Positions 35,951 through 44,050 of a stretch of DNA of 47,550 nucleotides are shown here, one piece after another. Source of the DNA: an uncultured Acidobacteriota bacterium (GTDB lineage: Bacteria; Acidobacteriota; Terriglobia; Bryobacterales; Bryobacteraceae); the NCBI GenBank assembly GCA_902825945.1, contig CADECY010000070.1:1-47550 (forward strand), read 5' to 3'. Below the pieces are notes generated by a model. That model searched no databases, was not told the origin of the DNA, and saw only the letters and a program-made list of their open reading frames with translations. How positions within the stretch are numbered: position 1 is the stretch's first letter; every line of letters starts with the position of its first letter. Position numbers and translations under genes: made by a program.

Positions 35951-36595
35951 TCATGGCGCGAGTGAGTCGTAGCTGTAGATGCGCGACACGTTGAGCACCT
36001 GCCCGTTGGTGGGCGCCGATGCCGTCAGCGGCGACTCGATCGGATCGTTCCGGCGATGCGGAAACAACTCCGCCGGAGCGTGTTGCGCCGGCAGGTACGG
36101 GCGCGTCGAATTGGCTGACTGCCAGGCCATCCACAGCCGGTCCGCGTTGCAGAGGGCGAGATAGAACTCCGGGTCCTCGGGGGGGGCGGTTGGAATCAGT
36201 GCACCCAAACGGCTGCGGAAGCCCTTCGCTGTTCCGTCCCATGGGGCGGCGTCATAGACGGTCTGTGCCAGCGCGGCTGCGACGGCCGGTTGCCCGCCCG
36301 GCCAATTGCGGTACGGCAGTGCAAACCCAGGCTCTCCAAGCGCGCCGCGTAACTCGTATTCGAGCACGAGTAGCATCCAGCGAATCCACGGCAGGTACGC
36401 CGGTCTCCCCAGGTAGGTTGACAGAGACGCCCGGTACCAGCCGGCGAGGCCGTTCCAGCCGAATCCAGCGCGTCCCGGTGCTCTGAGCAAGGAAATTCCT
36501 AGCGCGAAGGCCGCGCTTGCCGCCGCGGACGAAGCAACGTCCGGCCGGATGCGGACGGGTTTTACACTTGCTAATACGTCCCGAGGCCCAACCAT
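35951..36595 (-). CDS. Tyrosinase-fold protein lacking copper-ligand histidines
   Basis: 214 residues from the ATG at 36595 (an upstream start would overlap the divergent gene). The order and spacing of landmarks follow the tyrosinase central domain: GWYRAS (53) for GWHG, YLPWIRWMLLVLEYELR (67-83) for FLPWHRAYLxxFExxLR, FALPYRNW (91-98) for LPYWDW, GFRSRL (125) for the segment before HNxVH, DPEFYLALCNADRLWMAWQ (141-159) for DPxFxLHHxxVDRxWxxWQ, and a late YDSL. The expected His ligands are replaced (Tyr54, Ile71, Ala147/Leu148) and HNxVH is missing. It cannot hold the dicopper site; it is a pseudoenzyme or early decay product. No signal peptide is obvious. Confidence 0.7.
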   Translation of the reverse strand: MVGPRDVLASVKPVRIRPDVASSAAASAAFALGISLLRAPGRAGFGWNGLAGWYRASLSTYLGRPAYLPWIRWMLLVLEYELRGALGEPGFALPYRNWPGGQPAVAAALAQTVYDAAPWDGTAKGFRSRLGALIPTAPPEDPEFYLALCNADRLWMAWQSANSTRPYLPAQHAPAELFPHRRNDPIESPLTASAPTNGQVLNVSRIYSYDSLAP

Positions 36596-36611
36596 CCGAA
36601 GCACCCTTTGA

Positions 36612-39410
36612 TTGCTTATCGGACCCACGAAGAAGAAAACGGGTTCTCTCCGCGGTTCCCTTCGGCTCGGAACATCAGCGATAGTACCCTCTCGATTCCG
36701 CTACCATGTCGGTGTGGCTATTCTGATCGCAATTCTCGCCGTGCTGCTCATCAGCGCCCGCACGATCGCCGAGACGGTGATCGACTACGCGTGGTGGGGG
36801 GAAATTGGGCAGTTGCCCGCATGGTTCAGCCGTCTCTCTTACGGCATCCTCCCGCTGGCCATCGCCTCGGTCCTGGTGGCGGTAGTGGTCTGGATCGCGT
36901 TTGCCCGTGGCCTGAAATTCGGAGGCGGCGGTCTCCGGCATCATCCCCTGTTGGCGCGGCTGTCTCCCCTGCTGGCTCTACTGATTGGCTTCTCGGTGGC
37001 GAGTTCCACCATCGATCAGTGGTCGGTCATGCGCTACCTCGGCCATGACGGCCAGGGTTCCAGTTGGCAGGACCCTGTCTTCGGCCAGCCGCTCGGATTC
37101 TACTTGTTCACGCTGCCGTTCTACCGTGTGCTGCAGTCGTTCGTTCTGGCCTCCTCGCTCGCCGTGATTGCTGTCTACTGGGCTTCTGCGCGCTTCTCAC
37201 AACTGCGCGAGGCCTTCGAAGAGATGCGCCATTCCAATCAGATCGAGATCTCGTCGCTCGGCCTGGGTCGCGGTTTCGAATCGATGTTCTTGCGCGGCGC
37301 CGGTGCCCTGTTCCTGCTGTCGCTTGCTGTGCGCATGTACCTGGCGAGGTATGGACTTCTCGAATCGCAACACGGATTCATGGTGGGTGTCAATTGGGCC
37401 GACGAGAACCTTCGCTTGCCGATGTTGACGGCCATTGCCCTCGCGGCGGTGCTGGCGGCGGCATTGCTTCTCGTTGGCCGCTGGAAGACCGCAGCCGCCG
37501 CGGTTGCCGTTCCCCTGGTGCTGTTGATCGCCGTGCCGAACGCCGTCCATGCCCTCTATGTACGCCCGAACGAGATCAACATCGAGCGGCCCTACATTCA
37601 GCGCCACATCGAGGCGACCCGCTCGGCGTTCGGACTGGCCAATCGCGTGAGCGAAACCGAGTACTCGACCAACACCGCATCCCGGATCGACGTAACGAAG
37701 AACCGCGCCCTGCTCGATAACGTGCGGCTCTGGGATTGGCGCGCCTTCCACGATACGGTCACCCAGATCCAGGCCCTGCGGCCGTACTACGTCTTTGCCG
37801 ACACCGACGTCGACCGCTACTTGATCGATGGCCAGCCGAGGCAAGTGCTGCTCACGCCCCGCGAACTCGATATCCGCCAGCTTCCCGACGCGCGGACCCG
37901 CTGGATCAATCCGCACTTCATCTACACCCACGGCTACGGAATGGTGATGGCCGAGTCGAACGACTTGACCGCCGACGGTCTGCCCCGGTTCATCGTTCAC
38001 GACGCGCCGCCCAAGATCGGAACCGCGAGTCTGAAGCTCACCAGGCCCGAGATATATTACGGCGAGGTCACTCACGAGCCTGTCATCGTCCGCAGCGCCC
38101 AGCGTGAGTTCAGCTATCCATCCGGCAACGACAGCGTCTTCACGCGCTACGAAGGCAAGGGTGGATTCCCGGTGGCGAGCTTCGGCATGCGGTTGGCTGC
38201 CGCAATTCGCGACGGAGACATGAATCTCATGCTCACCAATCTGGTCACATCCGAAAGCCGAATGATGATTCGGCGGCGCGTCCGCGATCGCGTTCAGGAA
38301 GCGGCCGGATTCATCGATTGGGAGATCGATCCCTATTTGGTGGTGACGGCGGAGGGCCGCCTCGTCTGGATGATCGACGGCTACACGACATCGGACTCAC
38401 ATCCCTATTCGCAGCACGTCGTCTGGAATCAGTATGAGCGGATCAACTACGTGCGCAACTCGGTCAAGGCCACCGTGGACGCCTACGACGGATCGATGCA
38501 CTTCTACATCGCCGATCCCTCCGATCCGATCATCCGTGCCTACCATCGCCTGTTCCCCGGACTGTTGGAGCCTTTGACCGCGATGCCCGCCGAACTCCGC
38601 GAGCATCTTCGCTATCCCGAACAGTTGTTCTCGACCCAGGCCCAGATCTACCGGACCTATCACATGCGTGACCCCCAGACTTTCTACAACAAGGAGGATC
38701 TGTGGGACGTCGCGCACCGCGTCCAGAAGTCCCGGCGCTTCGAATTGGCGCCGTCGTTTCTGCTTGCGACCCTTCCGGGAGAGGAGAAACCCGAGTTCCT
38801 CCTCGTGCTGCCATTCACGCCACGCGGAAAGGACAACCTCGTGGGAATCATGGTGGCGCGTTGTGACGGCGAAAACCTCGGTGAGTTGCGGTTCCTGCAG
38901 TTGTCCAAGCAGGATCTCATTTTCGGACCGATGCAGATCGACGCGCGCATCGATCAGGACCCCGAGATTTCGAAGGACCTGACGTTGTGGAACCAGCAGG
39001 GATCCGAAGTGCTGCGCGGACAGATGGTCGTGTTGCCGATTCAGAACAACGTGCTCTACGTCGAGCCCATTTACCTGCAGTCGGCGCAGGCGAAGATGCC
39101 GCAGTTGAAGAAGGTTGTCGTGGCGGTGGGCAACGAACTCGTCTATCGCAACACCTATTCGGAGGCGATCGCCGCGATCGCGGGCCTCGGAACTCCCGCG
39201 CCATCCGGCCGGCCGGTGCCTGCCGATACCCGCCCGGGCTCGACGGCCGCGGCCGCCACAGGTGCAACCGCGGCGGGTCCGTCGCCGGAATCGGAGCGCC
39301 GGCTCGGCGAGATTCGACAGCGGCTGCGCCGTTACCGGGACCTCTGGAGCCAGGGCAAGTATGCGGAAGCGGGCAAGGAACTCGAGACCATTGAATCGCT
39401 CGCCAAGTAG
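36612..39410 (+). CDS. UPF0182 family integral membrane protein
   Basis: 932 residues. Seven hydrophobic helices lie in the first 330 residues (for example ILIAILAVLLISA, LPLAIASVLVAVVVWIA, LLALLIGFSVAS, ALAAVLAAALLLVG, AVPLVLLIAV), followed by a large soluble domain with ERPYIQRHIEATRSAFGL, RYLGHDG, PYVVxA-like strands and IWWxIDGYTTS-type motif (VWMIDGYTTSDSHPYSQ). Length and layout match UPF0182, whose function is unknown. The start is uncertain: TTG at 36612 lacks a clear ribosome site, but any start up to about 36715 keeps all helices. The tail is Pro/Ala-rich then helical. Confidence 0.9.
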   Translation: MLIGPTKKKTGSLRGSLRLGTSAIVPSRFRYHVGVAILIAILAVLLISARTIAETVIDYAWWGEIGQLPAWFSRLSYGILPLAIASVLVAVVVWIAFARGLKFGGGGLRHHPLLARLSPLLALLIGFSVASSTIDQWSVMRYLGHDGQGSSWQDPVFGQPLGFYLFTLPFYRVLQSFVLASSLAVIAVYWASARFSQLREAFEEMRHSNQIEISSLGLGRGFESMFLRGAGALFLLSLAVRMYLARYGLLESQHGFMVGVNWADENLRLPMLTAIALAAVLAAALLLVGRWKTAAAAVAVPLVLLIAVPNAVHALYVRPNEINIERPYIQRHIEATRSAFGLANRVSETEYSTNTASRIDVTKNRALLDNVRLWDWRAFHDTVTQIQALRPYYVFADTDVDRYLIDGQPRQVLLTPRELDIRQLPDARTRWINPHFIYTHGYGMVMAESNDLTADGLPRFIVHDAPPKIGTASLKLTRPEIYYGEVTHEPVIVRSAQREFSYPSGNDSVFTRYEGKGGFPVASFGMRLAAAIRDGDMNLMLTNLVTSESRMMIRRRVRDRVQEAAGFIDWEIDPYLVVTAEGRLVWMIDGYTTSDSHPYSQHVVWNQYERINYVRNSVKATVDAYDGSMHFYIADPSDPIIRAYHRLFPGLLEPLTAMPAELREHLRYPEQLFSTQAQIYRTYHMRDPQTFYNKEDLWDVAHRVQKSRRFELAPSFLLATLPGEEKPEFLLVLPFTPRGKDNLVGIMVARCDGENLGELRFLQLSKQDLIFGPMQIDARIDQDPEISKDLTLWNQQGSEVLRGQMVVLPIQNNVLYVEPIYLQSAQAKMPQLKKVVVAVGNELVYRNTYSEAIAAIAGLGTPAPSGRPVPADTRPGSTAAAATGATAAGPSPESERRLGEIRQRLRRYRDLWSQGKYAEAGKELETIESLAK

Positions 39411-39579
39411 CACAGCGGCGGATCCGTCGCCGCCGCCCGTCACGCCCGAAGGCGATCATCGGCCCGTCCATGTTGCAAGCGCCGAGGAAGCATTTGCGTG
39501 AGTCGGGGCCGAAGCCCATCACAAGCCGCTCGATCGACATCCAATTGGATTTCACATACGGTGCCCTACGCTCCAGGTT

Positions 39580-39822
39580 TCAGGTCACCCAGACGCGTCC
39601 TTCGCCGAGGGAGAACTGAAGGGCTTCCGGGCCTTTGTAGTCTTGTTCTCGCAATGAAATTGAGATTGCGGCACCACTTTCGAATGTGAGAAATGCAGCT
39701 TCGTCATGTGCCCCAGCCCGCGCCACACGCCGGCAAATCTCACGGCACAGCGCGTCGCGATATCCGGATTCTCCCGAATGCCAAGATTGATGTGCCAACT
39801 CGATCGCGGGTGTAGAAGCCAT
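39580..39822 (-). CDS. Small orphan protein, 80 residues
   Basis: Not recognised. GAGGAG stands eight bases before the ATG, a good Shine-Dalgarno arrangement that few genes here have. The sequence has a helical N-terminal half with one Cys (about residue 25) and a beta-strand C-terminal half: FLTFESGAAISISLREQDY...ALQFSLGEGRVWV. No signal or membrane segment. It lies between the UPF0182 gene and the DUF1080 promoter and is transcribed away from the latter. It may be a real small cytoplasmic protein of a lineage-specific family. Confidence 0.5.
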   Translation of the reverse strand: MASTPAIELAHQSWHSGESGYRDALCREICRRVARAGAHDEAAFLTFESGAAISISLREQDYKGPEALQFSLGEGRVWVT

Positions 39823-39985
39823 TCCCAAGTCTCCTCGCGTCGGCAATCACCGCATCTTCCTTCGATAGGGCCCAGGCTCGTTGGTCGTCCACGACGTCCT
39901 CGATCGCGCGCGACCTCTATCGATGGTGCCTGGGCTCCACGCCGTTGTGAGCCGTTCGCGCGCCGTTCTCGCCGCGCAGCGAGCG

Positions 39986-40013
39986 TTGCAATCGCGCCGC
40001 CCGCGAATAGAAT
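39986..40013 (+). promoter_or_regulatory. Promoter of the DUF1080 gene
   Basis: TTGCAA (39986-39991), 16 bases, TAGAAT (40008-40013), then GGGAG as ribosome site and the ATG at 40027. This is the most conventional sigma-70-type promoter in the window. Confidence 0.55.
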
Positions 40014-40026
40014 AGGGAGAAACTCC

Positions 40027-40977
40027 ATGTCAAGGAACTTCCTGCTCGCGGTTATGCTCGGCGCAATCCCGCTCTTCGCCGCCCCGGCGGACTTCAACGG
40101 ACGTTGGAACATCACCGTGGCGAACGAGCCTCGAAACCGCGCTTGGTGGCTCGAAGTGAATGGCGCGGGCACACCCCCGATGAAGGTCCGCTTCGTGGGT
40201 GCTCCCGGCGGTCAAATGGACGTGATTCCCGAAATGCGCATCGAGGGCGCGCAACTCGTCTGGACCTTCGAGCGCGCCTACGCGGGCAAGGGATCGAAAT
40301 CCAGAGGCGTCTATCGCGCCCGCGTCGAGGGCGGCCGGTTGATCGGGCATTTTCAGGTGGATGGCAGGGACGGGTCGCGACTCGATTTTTCCGGCAAACG
40401 CGCACCGGAGATCGCCGATCGCAACGACGGACAGTGGCGCGCGGGAAAGCCCGTGGACCTCTTCAATGGCAAGGATCTGAGCGGCTGGCAATCACGATTT
40501 TCGGGCCGGCCCATCCAATGGCGAGTAGCCAGTGGGCTGCTGAAGAACGAGGAGAAGGCCGCCGACATCGCGACCACGGTGAAGTTTTGGAACTTCAAGC
40601 TCCAGGTCGTCTTTCGCGTCGGCAAGGGGAGCAATTCGGGAGTCGGGCTCCGCGGCCGCTACGAGGTGCAGATCCTCGAGGACGCGGGCCGCCCGCTCGA
40701 CACACACAGCAACGGCACGATCTATAGCCGCATGGTGCCCGCCGTGGTGGCGAGCAAGCCCGCGGGCGAATGGCAGACGTTCGACATCACACTGATCGGG
40801 CGCGAGGTGACGGTGGCGCTCAACGGCAAGACCGTGATCGATCACCAGCGCATTGAAGGGCTGACGGCGATGGCCAACGACGCGAACGAGGATCTTCCGG
40901 GCCCGATCAGCCTCCAAGGAGACCACGGACCGGTCGAGTTCAAAAAAATTACGATTACGCCTTTTCTTCGCCCCTGA
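40027..40977 (+). CDS. Secreted DUF1080 (3-keto-disaccharide hydrolase-like) protein with extra N-terminal domain
   Basis: 316 residues, signal peptide MSRNFLLAVMLGAIPLFA. Residues about 20-130 form an additional beta-rich domain (FNGRWNITV..., LVWTFERAY, GRLIGHFQVDG) outside the usual DUF1080 limits. From about 140 the DUF1080 jelly roll starts with VDLFNGKDLSGWQ and includes NSGVGLRGRYEVQILED, AGEWQTFDITLIGREVTVALNGKTVI and GPISLQGDHGPVEFKKITI, all standard for the family. Members hydrolyse 3-keto-glycosides or bind glycans. It has its own promoter. Confidence 0.9.
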   Translation: MSRNFLLAVMLGAIPLFAAPADFNGRWNITVANEPRNRAWWLEVNGAGTPPMKVRFVGAPGGQMDVIPEMRIEGAQLVWTFERAYAGKGSKSRGVYRARVEGGRLIGHFQVDGRDGSRLDFSGKRAPEIADRNDGQWRAGKPVDLFNGKDLSGWQSRFSGRPIQWRVASGLLKNEEKAADIATTVKFWNFKLQVVFRVGKGSNSGVGLRGRYEVQILEDAGRPLDTHSNGTIYSRMVPAVVASKPAGEWQTFDITLIGREVTVALNGKTVIDHQRIEGLTAMANDANEDLPGPISLQGDHGPVEFKKITITPFLRP

Positions 40978-40985
40978 TTTCCGGC

Positions 40986-40991
40986 TATACT
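40986..40991 (+). promoter_or_regulatory. Candidate -10 box of the DinB-led operon
   Basis: TATACT, about 35 bases before the DinB ATG; TTTCTT 17 bases upstream is a weak -35. AGGAG at 41015-41019 is the ribosome site. Confidence 0.4.
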
Positions 40992-41026
40992 GGACTCCGC
41001 CCCCAACCTCTACTAGGAGAACAATC

Positions 41027-41533
41027 ATGAGTATGACTGCCGATCAAGCGGCATTCCTTCGCGGATTCCTGCTCGGAGGACATGCGATGGAAATGCCCGC
41101 CACCAAGCGTGTGATCGCCGCGATTCCCGCGGGTAAGGAAGGCTACCAGGCCGACCCGAAATCGTTCACCGCGATCGCCCTCGCGCACCACATCGTGACT
41201 TCGGAGATCTGGTTTCTGAAGTCGCTCCTCGCGGGCGCTTTCGGCGGCGAGGAATCCAAGGTGCCGGAAGGCGCCACCACCGCCACCGTGCTGGCGCAGT
41301 ACGACGCTGAGATGCCGGGCCTCATCGCGCAGGTCAACGCGATGGATCCGGCCGCGTTGGCCAAGCCGATCAGTTTCTTCGGCATGATGGAGCTTCCTGG
41401 CGTGGCCTATCTCAGCTTCATGAACAACCACTCGATCCACCATCGCGGCCAACTGGCGGCCAGCCTCCGCGCGATGGGCGGCAAGGTCCCGTCGATTTAC
41501 GGGCCGAGCGCCGACGACAAGGGTGGCATGTAA
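41027..41533 (+). CDS. DinB/YfiT-like metalloprotein
   Basis: 168 residues of the DinB four-helix-bundle superfamily. The metal-binding histidines fit ALAHHIVTSE (about residue 50) and NNHSIHHRGQL (about 127-135), the latter being the hallmark last motif. Members include thiol-dependent enzymes and many of unknown role. No signal peptide; cytoplasmic. AGGAG seven bases before the ATG. First gene of a tight plus-strand run; the FAD protein gene begins seven bases after its stop. Confidence 0.9.
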   Translation: MSMTADQAAFLRGFLLGGHAMEMPATKRVIAAIPAGKEGYQADPKSFTAIALAHHIVTSEIWFLKSLLAGAFGGEESKVPEGATTATVLAQYDAEMPGLIAQVNAMDPAALAKPISFFGMMELPGVAYLSFMNNHSIHHRGQLAASLRAMGGKVPSIYGPSADDKGGM

Positions 41534-41540
41534 CCACCCG

Positions 41541-43016
41541 ATGCAGCGGCGCACCCTTCTCAGCGCCGGACTGATCGGGCTTTCTCGAAAGTCATGGGCG
41601 GCCGTTCCGGCCACGTTTGCCGATCAATCCCACTTGTTGGGACATCGGCTGCGTGACCGGGCGGCCTTTCCCATTTCCAGGCGCGTGGAGCGCGTGCCTG
41701 TCTTGATCGTGGGCGGCGGCATCGCCGGACTCTCCGCGGCGTGGCGCCTGCAAAAGCGAGGGTTCCGCGATTTCGTGCTGCTCGAGATGGAGCAGGAAGC
41801 GGGCGGTAATTCGCGATCGGGCGAGAACGAGATCAGCCGCTATCCGTGGGCGGCGCACTACCTCCCCGTTCCGTCCAAAAGCGCCACGCTCGTGCGCGAG
41901 TTGATGTCGGAACTCGGCGTGCTCGCCGGCGGCAAGTGGGATGAGCGCTACTTGTGCCATTCGCCCCAGGAGCGTCTGTTCCTGCATGGGCGGTGGCAGG
42001 ATGGGCTCGAGCCAGACGCACCGAGCCCGCGCGAGCGCGAACAGGCCAAGCGCTTTCACGCGCGGATGGACGAATTCGAGGACTCGGGCGAATTCGCGAT
42101 TCCTTCCGCCACCGGACGCCGTACGCGGAGCGATCTCGACCGGATCACGATGACCGAATGGCTGAAGCACGAAGGCTTCGATTCCGAGGCGCTCCACTGG
42201 CACGCTGATTACGCCTGCCGCGACGACTATGGCGCACGGGCATCGCAGACTTCGGCTTGGGCCGGAATTCACTACTTCGCCGCGCGCGGGCAGCGCGATG
42301 ACAAAGGCCCGCTGACATGGCCCGAGGGCAATGGCTGGATCGTGCGAAAGCTGCTCGAGCGCGTGGGCAAACACGTGCACACCGGGACTTTCGTTCACCG
42401 GATCGGCCGCGCGGGCACACGCTGGCGCGTTTTCGCGGGCGAGGTCGAGTATCAGGCCGAGGCGGTGATCTTCGCCGCCCCGGCGCATCTGTCGGCGTAC
42501 TTGATCGAGGGTGCGCCGCCGGTCGACATCGTCTACTCGCCGTGGCTCACTGCGAACCTGACGCTGGATCGCTGGCCCGATCAGGGCGCGACGCACTACG
42601 CTTGGGACAACGTGATCCATCGATCGCCTGCGCTCGGGTACGTGGTCGCGACGCATCAATCGCTGCGCACGCAAATCCCGAAAACTGTCTGGACATACTA
42701 TTGGGCGCTGTGCGACCAGACTCCCGCGGAAGCGCGCCGGCTGCTGCTTGAAAAGGATGCGGCGTATTGGTCCGAGGCGATCCTGCGCGACCTCGAGCCC
42801 GCTCACGAGGAGATCCGGCAGTTCGTCTCGCGAATCGAGATCATGCGCTTCGGACATGCGATGGCGAGGCCCGTTACGGGCCATCTTTCGCGCCGGATTC
42901 GCGATCTCGAGGGGCTCTACTTTGCGCACTCCGATCTTTCCGGATACTCGATCTTCGAGGAGGCGCAGTACCGGGGCGTGGAAGCCGCCGAGCGAGCGAT
43001 CCGGCGTTTGCGATAA
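41541..43016 (+). CDS. Tat-exported FAD-dependent amine-oxidase-like protein
   Basis: 491 residues. MQRRTLLSAGLIGLSRKSWA is a twin-arginine signal. The dinucleotide-binding motif VLIVGGGIAGLSAAWRL appears at about residues 54-70, followed by LLEMEQEAGGNSRSG, the flavin monoamine oxidase/protoporphyrinogen-oxidase-like region. The C-terminal FAD segment is LEGLYFAHSDLSGYSIFEEAQYRG. The substrate is unknown; such proteins are frequent in Acidobacteria. It is translated with the DinB gene (seven bases upstream) and the sialidase-like gene (ten bases downstream). Confidence 0.88.
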   Translation: MQRRTLLSAGLIGLSRKSWAAVPATFADQSHLLGHRLRDRAAFPISRRVERVPVLIVGGGIAGLSAAWRLQKRGFRDFVLLEMEQEAGGNSRSGENEISRYPWAAHYLPVPSKSATLVRELMSELGVLAGGKWDERYLCHSPQERLFLHGRWQDGLEPDAPSPREREQAKRFHARMDEFEDSGEFAIPSATGRRTRSDLDRITMTEWLKHEGFDSEALHWHADYACRDDYGARASQTSAWAGIHYFAARGQRDDKGPLTWPEGNGWIVRKLLERVGKHVHTGTFVHRIGRAGTRWRVFAGEVEYQAEAVIFAAPAHLSAYLIEGAPPVDIVYSPWLTANLTLDRWPDQGATHYAWDNVIHRSPALGYVVATHQSLRTQIPKTVWTYYWALCDQTPAEARRLLLEKDAAYWSEAILRDLEPAHEEIRQFVSRIEIMRFGHAMARPVTGHLSRRIRDLEGLYFAHSDLSGYSIFEEAQYRGVEAAERAIRRLR

Positions 43017-43026
43017 GCTGTCGCCG

Positions 43027-43992
43027 ATGACGCGCCGATCCTTCCTCGCGGCCACCGCCGCTTCCGCCGTGGCCGCTCCCGCTCCGATGAAGCTGCTCAC
43101 CGTGAATCGCATCTGGGGCAAGTCTGGAATGCACTGTGCGTTCACCGACCTGATCCGCTACGAGAATCGCTGGTTTTGCACTTTCCGGGAGGGCGGTGGC
43201 CACGTGTCTGATACCGGCGAGATCCGGGTGCTGAGTTCGAAGGACGGAGCCAAATGGGAATCGGCGGCGCTGCTGACCGAATCCGGAATCGACCTGCGCG
43301 ATCCGAAGCTGTGCATCGCGCCCGATGGCCGGCTGATGCTGAACATGGGCGGATCGGTGCGCGAGAACGGCAAGTACGTTCGGCGTCAGTGCCGCGTAGC
43401 GTTCTCGGGCGATGGCAAGAAGTGGTCGAAACTCGAACCCGTGCTCAACGACAACCACTGGCTGTGGCGCGTCACCTGGCACAAGGGCACGGCATACGGA
43501 TTCTCCTACCGTGGCGGCGGCGGACTGAGCGAACCGCGTGCCGCGCACCTGTGGTCCGGCCGCGACGGCGTCCACTTCGATCTCGTGACGCAACTCGATC
43601 TCCCCGGTCAGAACGAGACCACGCTGCGCTTCGACGGCGAGGAGATGATCGCGCTGGCACGCTCGGTCTCGCAATCGTCGATCGGCGTGAGCCGCGCGCC
43701 CTACAAGCAGTGGGTGTGGACGCCCACTAAACACGCGCTCGGCGGTCCGAACTTCATCTCCCTGCCCGGCGGACGCTGGGTGGCCGGAAGCCGCTACTAC
43801 CCACAGGAGAAACAGGCGCGGACCGCGCTCGCTTGGATGACACGGACGAGCTACGAACCTGCGCTGACGTTCGAATCATCGGGCGACAACAGCTATCCCG
43901 GCCTGGTGTTCCACGGCGGCGTGCTCTGGGTGAGCTTCTACTCCTCGCACGAGGGCTTCACGGCGGTCTACCTGGCGAAGGCCGGCGTGTGA
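43027..43992 (+). CDS. Secreted sialidase-like beta-propeller protein
   Basis: 321 residues, Tat-like signal MTRRSFLAATAASAVAAP. Three Asp-box-type repeats: LSSKDGAKWES, FSGDGKKWSKL and WSGRDGVHFDL. Strands between them have propeller spacing. RYENRWFCTFREGG near the N-terminus may hold the first Arg of the sialidase triad, but the full triad is not obvious, so the activity may be another exo-glycosidase or simple glycan binding. Part of the DinB-FAD gene run. Confidence 0.8.
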   Translation: MTRRSFLAATAASAVAAPAPMKLLTVNRIWGKSGMHCAFTDLIRYENRWFCTFREGGGHVSDTGEIRVLSSKDGAKWESAALLTESGIDLRDPKLCIAPDGRLMLNMGGSVRENGKYVRRQCRVAFSGDGKKWSKLEPVLNDNHWLWRVTWHKGTAYGFSYRGGGGLSEPRAAHLWSGRDGVHFDLVTQLDLPGQNETTLRFDGEEMIALARSVSQSSIGVSRAPYKQWVWTPTKHALGGPNFISLPGGRWVAGSRYYPQEKQARTALAWMTRTSYEPALTFESSGDNSYPGLVFHGGVLWVSFYSSHEGFTAVYLAKAGV

Positions 43993-44037
43993 GTGTGTGT
44001 TCATCTCCGCGCCACGGACGTCCCGCCGCTTCCATCG

Positions 44038-44043
44038 TATACT
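44038..44043 (+). promoter_or_regulatory. Candidate -10 box of the esterase gene
   Basis: TATACT, seven bases before the ATG at 44051. No Shine-Dalgarno sequence of usual spacing; GGCC only. It may give the esterase a separate leaderless transcript. Confidence 0.4.
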
Positions 44044-44050
44044 CAGGCCG

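Noticed and set aside
38917..39555. Minus-strand frame beginning MKSNWMSIERLVMGFG after the UPF0182 gene
   Set aside because: The first 40 residues look protein-like, but the frame then runs antisense through the conserved end of UPF0182 and lacks a ribosome site.
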